Below are positions 58,376-64,000 of a DNA stretch of 64,000 nucleotides, piece after piece. The position numbers and the translations under genes were made by a program. The DNA comes from Maritimibacter alkaliphilus. GTDB taxonomy: Bacteria > Pseudomonadota > Alphaproteobacteria > Rhodobacterales > Rhodobacteraceae. The notes below the pieces were generated by a model. That model saw only the letters and a program-made list of their open reading frames with translations. It was not told where the DNA came from and made no database searches. Where the stretch lies: assembly GCF_019801605.1 (NCBI RefSeq), contig NZ_JAHVIT010000006.1:62001-126000 (forward strand), written 5' to 3'. Within the stretch, counting starts at the first letter, position 1. Each line of letters begins with the position of its first letter.

Positions 58376-59280
58376 GTCCGGCCCTCCGTTGCGGTGACGT
58401 CACGGATGCCGTCGCCCAGCAGGTTGATGGCCAGCACGAGGATGAAGAGCGCGGCGCCGGGCAGCGCGATCACCCAGGGGCGGAAGAACATGTGGCTTTT
58501 CCCTTCGGAAATCATCAGGCCCCAGGAGGGGGTGGGCGGCTGCACGCCAAGCCCGAGGAAGGACAGCGCGGCCTCGAAGAGGATCGCCTGCGCGATCTCC
58601 AGCGTGGCCACGACGATGAGGGCGCCAAGGACGTTCGGCATCACCTCGGTTAGCAGGATGCGCCCGACGGAGGCACCGGCCGCGCGCGCGGCCGAGAGGT
58701 AGTCGAGCGAGCGGATCTGCTGGGTCGCGGCCCGCATGACCACGGCGAAGCGGTCCCAGACGAGGAAGCCCAGCGTCCAGATCACCACGTTGAGCGACCC
58801 GCCCACCAGCGCGACCACCACCAGCGCCACCAGCATGGCGGGCAGGGCGAGTCGCACGTTCACGATGAAGCTGACGATGAAGTCGATCCTGCCGCCGAAG
58901 TAGCCGGCCAGCACGCCCATGGTGGTGCCGATGACGCCGGCAATCGCCGTGGCGCCAAAGCCGATCAGCAGCGAGATGCGCGCGCCGTAGAGCAGCCGCG
59001 AGAGGTAATCGCGGCCGAGCGCGTCGGTGCCGAGCGGATGGGCCCAGCTGCCGCCCTCGCCCCATATCGGCGAGACGAGGCGGTTGTTGAGATCCTGCAG
59101 GTAGGGATCGTGGGGGGCCAGCAACGGGGCCAGCAGCGCGATCAGCACGATCATCAGCACCAGCCCGCCGCCGATGAGCAGCCCGGTGTGACGGCGCCCG
59201 CGCCGCCAGATGTCCGAGGCGGGGCGCGGGGCGGCCTCGATGGCCGGAGCGGCCTGTGGGGAAATGTCGGTTGCAGTCAT
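58372..59280 (-). CDS. ABC transporter permease (DppC-like)
   Basis: The 302-residue protein has an N-terminal OppC/DppC extension (residues 1-60) with one helix, then the binding-protein-dependent permease core; the EAA-type coupling loop is in SARAAGASVGRILLTEVMPNV. It forms the membrane channel with the DppB-like protein. It begins 19 bases after that gene. Confidence 0.93.
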   Translation of the reverse strand: MTATDISPQAAPAIEAAPRPASDIWRRGRRHTGLLIGGGLVLMIVLIALLAPLLAPHDPYLQDLNNRLVSPIWGEGGSWAHPLGTDALGRDYLSRLLYGARISLLIGFGATAIAGVIGTTMGVLAGYFGGRIDFIVSFIVNVRLALPAMLVALVVVALVGGSLNVVIWTLGFLVWDRFAVVMRAATQQIRSLDYLSAARAAGASVGRILLTEVMPNVLGALIVVATLEIAQAILFEAALSFLGLGVQPPTPSWGLMISEGKSHMFFRPWVIALPGAALFILVLAINLLGDGIRDVTATEGRT

Positions 59281-59299
59281 GTCTTGGGTCTCCGTCCGG

Positions 59300-60217
59300 T
59301 CACTGCACGCGCAGGCGCGGGTCGAGCAGACCGTTCAGCAGGTCGGCCATGTAGTTGAGGGCGAGGTAGATGACCGAGATGATCAGGACGAGCGCCTGCA
59401 TCACCTCGAGGTCGGTGCGCTGGATGCTTTGCCACCCCAGACGGCCGATGCCGTTCATGGAGAAGACGGATTCGACGATGATCGACCCCGAGAGCATGAA
59501 GCCCAGTTGAACCGCGGTCAGCGACACGACGGGGATCAGCGCATTGCGCAGCGCGTGTTTCATCACCACCCGGCTGCGGGGCAGGCCCATGGCGCGCGCG
59601 GTGCGGATGTAGTCGCTGTCCAGCACCTCGATCATGCCGGCCCGTGTCAGGCGCATGATCGCGGGCGTCGCGAAATAGCCCAGGGCGATGGCGGGCATGA
59701 TGTAGTGCAGGAAGGTCTTGTCCCCCGAGATCGGCAGCCAGCGGAGCCCGACGCCGAGGACGAGGATCAGCACCAGCGCGAAGAAGAAGTTCGGCAGCGC
59801 CTGTCCCACCACCGCGATGGAGAGCGCCAGCCGGTCGATGATCGTGTTGCGCTTGGCCGCCGCCACGACGCCGAGCGGGATGGCAATGATCAGCGCGAAG
59901 AGCACCGACAGCCCGGCCAGCTTGGCGGTGACAGGCAGGCGTTCCATCACCACCTCCAGCACCGGGCGCTGCAGGATGTTCGAGAAGCCGAGGTCGCCCT
60001 TCAGCACGTCGCCCAGCCAGGTGGCGTATTGCGCGGGCAGGGGGCGGTCGAAACCATAGGCGGTGCGCACCGCCTCCACTTCCTCCGACGTGGCCTCGGG
60101 CCCGGCAAGCGCGATGGCTGGATCGCCCGCCAGCCGCACCAGCGAGAAGGTGATGATCGAGACGCTGACCAGAACGAGCAAGGTGAGGCCGAGGCGTTTC
60201 AGCGCGAAAGCTAACAC
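59300..60217 (-). CDS. ABC transporter permease (DppB-like)
   Basis: A 305-residue permease with the GlnH-type signal of this class: a first helix (AFALKRLGLTLLVLVSVS), LGDVLKGDLGFSNILQ and the coupling loop YIRTARAMGLPRSRVVMKHALRNA. It is the first gene of the - strand ABC operon, divergent from amidohydrolase copy 2. The control region upstream carries inverted repeats. Confidence 0.93.
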   Translation of the reverse strand: MLAFALKRLGLTLLVLVSVSIITFSLVRLAGDPAIALAGPEATSEEVEAVRTAYGFDRPLPAQYATWLGDVLKGDLGFSNILQRPVLEVVMERLPVTAKLAGLSVLFALIIAIPLGVVAAAKRNTIIDRLALSIAVVGQALPNFFFALVLILVLGVGLRWLPISGDKTFLHYIMPAIALGYFATPAIMRLTRAGMIEVLDSDYIRTARAMGLPRSRVVMKHALRNALIPVVSLTAVQLGFMLSGSIIVESVFSMNGIGRLGWQSIQRTDLEVMQALVLIISVIYLALNYMADLLNGLLDPRLRVQ

Positions 60218-60220
60218 TGC

Positions 60221-60240
60221 ATTTTTCCCATCGTGAAATT
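60221..60240. promoter_or_regulatory. Inverted repeat before ABC operon, candidate operator (site 3)
   Basis: ATTTTTCCCATCGTGAAATT shares its first ten bases with site 1 (51467) and has TTTC/GAAA arms. It lies only a few bases upstream of the dppB-like start. A further inverted repeat, GTGA-aaaata-TCAC, is at 60297-60310. Confidence 0.5.
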
Positions 60241-60379
60241 ATATCTGAGTTCTTTTTCAGCATTTCTGGATGCAAACCCGCCTGTCAACGCGTTTCGTGA
60301 AAAATATCACCCGATTTACCCTTGTCTCTGAAAAATGACCGGGGAATAGTCAGGGTGAGTTTCGGAATTTGCTCCGATA

Positions 60380-60396
60380 TTTTCAGATTATGAAAA
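60380..60396. promoter_or_regulatory. Inverted repeat before amidohydrolase copy 2, candidate operator (site 4)
   Basis: TTTTCA-gatta-TGAAAA is a perfect inverted repeat ending about ten bases before the start codon, beside the AAGG ribosome-binding site. It resembles site 2 (ATAATATGAAAAATG). Confidence 0.5.
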
Positions 60397-60406
60397 AGGT
60401 GCTGAA

Positions 60407-61840
60407 ATGGCGGATTATGTGATTCGAGGGGCGGCCATCGTCTCGGTCGACCCGGAGGTCGGGAACCTGTCGCGCGGGGACATCCTCGTGAAGGGGGACC
60501 GGATCGCGGCCATCGGCCTCGATCTCGCGGTCGAGGACGCGGAAGTGATCGAGGCAGACCGCATGATCGCCATCCCCGGGCTGGTGAACGCTCACAACCA
60601 CCTCTGGCAGACGGTGATCCGCGGCATCGGCTCGAACTTCGGCGGAGCGGACTACTACAACTACCTGCACGCGGGCGCCGCGCCGCGCTACACGCCAGAG
60701 GATCTGCTCTGGTCCGAGGCCGCGGGCGGATATTCCATGATCGACGCAGGTACGACGACCGTCTTCGACTGGTGCCACAACAACCCGACGCCGGATCACA
60801 GCGATGCCGCCATCGACGGGCTCATGGCCTCGGGGGTGCGGGCGCTCTTCGGTCACGGCACGGTAAAGCCGAAGCCCAAGCCGGGCGAGCCGCACTTCTC
60901 GGAAATTCCCCATCCGCGCGACCATATCGAGCGGCTGCGCAAGGGGCGGCTGGCCTCGGACGATGCGCTTGTCACACTGGCTATGTGCGTGCTGGGGCCG
61001 GATTACTCCACCATCGACGTCTGCCGGAAGGACTTCGCCCTCGCGAAGGAACTGGGGCTGATCTCCTCCGCCCATGTCTGGGGCCGGCGCAACCGACTGA
61101 ACCCCGGCGGCTACCTCGATCTTGCCAGAGAGGGCCTGCTGCCCGAACGGCACAATGTCGTCCACGCCAACTACATCTCGGACGAGGAAATCCGCCTGCT
61201 GGTGGAGTCCGGTGGCACGATCACCGCGACACCGCCGGTGGAGCTGCGCGGCCATGGCGTGCCCCCGCTGGTGGGGCGTGTCGCGGCACAGGGCGGGCGA
61301 CCGTCGGTCGCGAATGATAGCGAGGTCGGCGTGGAGGGCGACATGTTCTCGACCCTGCGGATCTCGCTTCAGGCGGATCGCTTCTATCGCAACGTCCAGA
61401 CCCAGCGCGAGCTGGAGGAGGGCACCAACCCCGAGGCCGCGGCCTTCGAGGCGGAGAACCTCAAGACCATCGGGACCGGCGGCGGTGTCTACCAGAAGGA
61501 GAGGATCACCACCGGTGAGGCGCTGAAATGGGCGACCCTCAACAACGCCGCCGTCATGGGGATGGAGGACAAGATCGGCTCGCTCACCGTGGGTAAGAAG
61601 GCCGATATCGTGCTGCTGCGCCGCGACGACTGGAACATGACCCCCGCGCTGAACCCGGAAAACGCCGTGGCGATGTTCGCCCACCCCGGCAATGTCGACA
61701 CGGTGCTGATCGACGGCGAGATCCGAAAGCGGGCCGGCAGGCTGGTGGATGCGAGCGGCGCCGCCAGGGCGCTGGCCGAAATTCGCGAACGCGGGCCGCG
61801 CCTGATGGCCGATGCGGGATACCCCGACATTGCCTGGTGA
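60407..61840 (+). CDS. Amidohydrolase family protein, copy 2
   Basis: The 477-residue enzyme is a paralogue of the product of 53224. The metal ligands are His63 and His65 (NAHNHLW), His223 (SAHVWG), His253 (VHANYI) and Asp304 (ANDSEVG). As in copy 1, the strand-5 HxxE glutamate of classic deaminases is missing. Differences around the Asp strand (ANDSEVGVEG against GPDIEVDVTG) suggest a different but related substrate. It lies divergent from the ABC operon and overlaps the following MFS gene by 29 bases. Confidence 0.88.
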   Translation: MADYVIRGAAIVSVDPEVGNLSRGDILVKGDRIAAIGLDLAVEDAEVIEADRMIAIPGLVNAHNHLWQTVIRGIGSNFGGADYYNYLHAGAAPRYTPEDLLWSEAAGGYSMIDAGTTTVFDWCHNNPTPDHSDAAIDGLMASGVRALFGHGTVKPKPKPGEPHFSEIPHPRDHIERLRKGRLASDDALVTLAMCVLGPDYSTIDVCRKDFALAKELGLISSAHVWGRRNRLNPGGYLDLAREGLLPERHNVVHANYISDEEIRLLVESGGTITATPPVELRGHGVPPLVGRVAAQGGRPSVANDSEVGVEGDMFSTLRISLQADRFYRNVQTQRELEEGTNPEAAAFEAENLKTIGTGGGVYQKERITTGEALKWATLNNAAVMGMEDKIGSLTVGKKADIVLLRRDDWNMTPALNPENAVAMFAHPGNVDTVLIDGEIRKRAGRLVDASGAARALAEIRERGPRLMADAGYPDIAW

Positions 61841-63056
61841 TCGCGCGGAGAGCGCAGGCCCGGCGTTCCAGCGCCTCGTCTGGCTGATGGCGGTCACGGC
61901 CGGTCTGGTCGTGGCCAACAACTACTACAATCAGCCGCTGCTGGCCGAGATCGCCGAGGATTTCTCCACCTCCGAGCGGGCCGCGGCGCTGATCGCCACG
62001 CTGACGCAGGTTGGCTATGCGGCGGGGCTGCTGTTCCTGCTGCCGCTTGGCGACATGATCGAGCGGCGGCGGATCATCTCCGTGCTGCTGGTGGCCTCCA
62101 GCGGGATGCTGGTGGCCTTTGCCCTGATGCCCGCGCTGCACCCGCTGATGCTGGTGGGCCTCCTCGTGGGCTTCTCCTCGGTCGTGCCGCAGTTCCTGCC
62201 GCCGATCGCATCGAAGCTAGCGCCCAAGGGGCAGGCGGGGCGGGCCGTGGGCCTCGTGATGGGCGGGCTTCTGCTCGGCATCATCCTGTCGCGCTTTGTC
62301 GGCGGGGTCGTGGGCGGCACGATTGGCTGGCGGACGCTCTACCTCGTGGCCGCGGGACTGATGCTGGTGCTTCTGGTGCTGCTGCGCCGGGCCCTCCCGG
62401 TGATGGAGCCCACGTTCACGGGCAGCTATCGCGGGCTGCTTTCCAGCCTCGGCGTATTGTTCCTGCGCCATTCGCGACTGCGGGTGCTGGCCTGCGTCGC
62501 GGCCCTGCAGTTCGGAGCCTTCTCGCTCTTCTGGACCACGATCATCTTCCACGTCGAGCGCTCCACCGAGGGCGAGGCCACGGTCGTCGTAGGCTTGCTG
62601 GCCCTGATCGGCGCGGTCGGCGTGCTGGCCGCGCCGATGGCAGGGCGGCTGTCGGAACGGCTCAGCTCCGACACGATCCTCGCGGTGAGCGGCGCGCTCA
62701 TGGTGGCGGCCTTCGTGCTGATGGGGCTGGGGGGCGGGCCGCTCTACTGGATCATTCCGGCCGTGGTGCTGCTCGACCTAGGGATGCAGGTTTCGCATGT
62801 CACCTCCATGTCTGAGGTTCTGCAGCTGGAGCCGCAGGCGGGCAACCGGATGAACACGATCTACATGGTGATCCGCTTCGCAGGCGCGGCCATGGGGACC
62901 TTCGCGGGCAGTCAGGCGTGGCACTTCTTCGGCTGGACCGGGGTCACCCTGCTGGGCATCGGCATCACCGCGGCCGCCCTCGTGGTGGCGCGCAGCAATC
63001 GGTTTGCCTTGGGGGCGGCGACGCCCCATGATGGCGGGAGCAGCCGGGAAACCTGA
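61812..63056 (+). CDS. MFS transporter
   Basis: The 414-residue protein has about twelve membrane segments and an MFS opening VVANNYYNQPLLAEIAEDFS, plus the motif GDMIERRR in the loop between helices 2 and 3. ANNYYNQPLL-type carriers are a loosely defined MFS group with few known substrates. ATG 61812 lies inside the amidohydrolase gene in another frame, so translation is probably coupled. A role in export or import of a substrate or product of the amidohydrolase is possible. Confidence 0.88.
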   Translation: MRDTPTLPGDRAESAGPAFQRLVWLMAVTAGLVVANNYYNQPLLAEIAEDFSTSERAAALIATLTQVGYAAGLLFLLPLGDMIERRRIISVLLVASSGMLVAFALMPALHPLMLVGLLVGFSSVVPQFLPPIASKLAPKGQAGRAVGLVMGGLLLGIILSRFVGGVVGGTIGWRTLYLVAAGLMLVLLVLLRRALPVMEPTFTGSYRGLLSSLGVLFLRHSRLRVLACVAALQFGAFSLFWTTIIFHVERSTEGEATVVVGLLALIGAVGVLAAPMAGRLSERLSSDTILAVSGALMVAAFVLMGLGGGPLYWIIPAVVLLDLGMQVSHVTSMSEVLQLEPQAGNRMNTIYMVIRFAGAAMGTFAGSQAWHFFGWTGVTLLGIGITAAALVVARSNRFALGAATPHDGGSSRET

Positions 63057-63064
63057 GGACGGGC

Positions 63065-63952
63065 ATGGCACAAGACATTGAAATCGCCTCCGCGCACCGG
63101 CTCGAACCCGCGGACATCACCGCTGACCGCACCAAGGTCTCGATGGAGGATGCCCATGCGCCGGTCGCCCCGGGCTGGGAAGCCGCGGCCGAAAAGCCGG
63201 GCGACCAGACCACGGTGCAGGCGGTGGACCGGGCGATCAACCTCATCGAGGTGCTGGCCGAGGCCAAGCAGGAGTTGCGGCTGCAGGACATCGCGCGGAT
63301 GACCGGGCTCAAGGTCTCGACCTGCCACCACCTGCTGAACACGCTCCTGCGGCGAGGCTATGTCGCCAAGCTGGACAAGCCGCGCGCCTATTTCCTCGGC
63401 CCGCGCCTGTCCGAGGTCGCCTCGATGCGCGGCGCGCGCTTCGACCTCGTGCGCGCGGCCCGGCCCTTCCTCGAGAAGCTGGCAGAGGAGACCGGGGCCA
63501 CCGTGCGCCTCGCGGCCTTCGAGGACACCGATCTGGCGGTGCTCTGCGAGGTGACGGGCCGGGCCGCCCTGCGTCCCGAACGCTCCGAGATCGTTTCCGC
63601 CGCCCACGCCACGGCGCTCGGCAAGGCGATCCTCGCCTGGCTGCCCGAGCCCGAGATCGCCCGCGTCGTGGCCGATCACGGGCTGCCCGGGTTCACGGAG
63701 CGCACGATCACCTCGCTGGGCGAACTTGTGGAAAGCCTGCGCCAGATCCGGCGCCATGGCTTCGCGGTCGAGGACCGGGAGTTTCGGGAGCGGGAGGTCG
63801 CGGTGGCCTGCGTGATCCGCGAGAAGGCCGGGGCGGTCATCGGCTCCGTCGGCGTCGCGCTCTCCGCCAGCGATGACGACGCGCCGCAGCTTCAGCGCCT
63901 GCAATTGCAGGTGAACAAGGCGGCGCGGGAAATCTCGTCGGTCTGTCGCTAG
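63065..63952 (+). CDS. IclR family transcriptional regulator with N-terminal extension
   Basis: This 295-residue protein has a 45- to 50-residue N-terminal extension, then the winged HTH (about 50-110, LRLQDIARMTGLKVSTCHHLL) and an IclR effector domain to the end. GAGGA lies five bases before ATG 63065; a shorter start at 63143 would remove 26 residues. It begins eight bases after the MFS gene and is the probable regulator of the 51625-63056 cluster, acting at the inverted repeats near 51467-51613 and 60221-60396. Confidence 0.92.
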   Translation: MAQDIEIASAHRLEPADITADRTKVSMEDAHAPVAPGWEAAAEKPGDQTTVQAVDRAINLIEVLAEAKQELRLQDIARMTGLKVSTCHHLLNTLLRRGYVAKLDKPRAYFLGPRLSEVASMRGARFDLVRAARPFLEKLAEETGATVRLAAFEDTDLAVLCEVTGRAALRPERSEIVSAAHATALGKAILAWLPEPEIARVVADHGLPGFTERTITSLGELVESLRQIRRHGFAVEDREFREREVAVACVIREKAGAVIGSVGVALSASDDDAPQLQRLQLQVNKAAREISSVCR

Positions 63953-64000
63953 GCGATCCGTGAGGGCCGCGCCGCCTCTGCGCAATGCGCAAGCTGCCGC

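Overview
The window looks like chromosomal DNA of a high-GC alphaproteobacterium, most likely a Rhodobacterales (Roseobacter/Paracoccaceae-type) species. The grounds are uniformly high GC codon usage, four TRAP-type transporter modules' worth of genes (DctP, TAXI and fused types), an oxygen-dependent cob pathway (cobG, cobN, cobE, cobF) and dense operons in which consecutive genes overlap by ATGA. No tRNA, rRNA, insertion sequence or CRISPR array was seen.

Layout. (1) 1-173: tail of a quinone oxidoreductase. (2) 500-14925, all on +: a catabolic cluster with a metal-dependent cyclase/hydrolase, a DctPQM TRAP transporter, a PRISE-type SDR, AtuA plus its small partner, an IclR regulator, a TAXI TRAP transporter, a thiolase-like protein with a DUF35 partner, and an ADP-forming acyl-CoA ligase. 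The thiolase-like protein lacks the nucleophilic cysteine. Together these predict uptake of an organic acid, CoA activation and C-C cleavage, but the substrate is unknown. (3) 15108-28889, on -: a cobalamin operon behind a cobalamin riboswitch (DUF1636, cobW, N, G, H, I, J, L, E, M, B, A, F), with cobK inserted on the opposite strand and cobO divergent at 29262. (4) 29964-32464, on -: cbiMNQO cobalt importer behind a second cobalamin riboswitch. (5) 32889-34544: Na/Pi-cotransporter-like protein.

(6) 34613-43199: an Lrp-family regulator divergent from a branched-chain amino acid operon (thiolase, acyl-CoA dehydrogenase, SDR, E1 alpha, E1 beta, E2, E3). (7) 43301-51036: XRE-cupin regulator divergent from a DadA-like oxidase, RidA, a TRAP transporter in the order M-P-Q, and a gamma-glutamyltransferase-like protein. 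(8) 51625-63952: a peptide/opine-type ABC transporter with two paralogous binding proteins, two paralogous amidohydrolases, an MFS transporter and an IclR regulator. Recurrent AT-rich inverted repeats lie in the two promoter regions of this last cluster.

The parts most likely to hold undescribed biology are cluster 2 (AtuA, PRISE SDR, cysteine-less thiolase/DUF35 and two TRAP systems) and cluster 8 (twin amidohydrolases without the usual beta-strand 5 glutamate). All functional statements come from reading motifs and gene order; no search was run.
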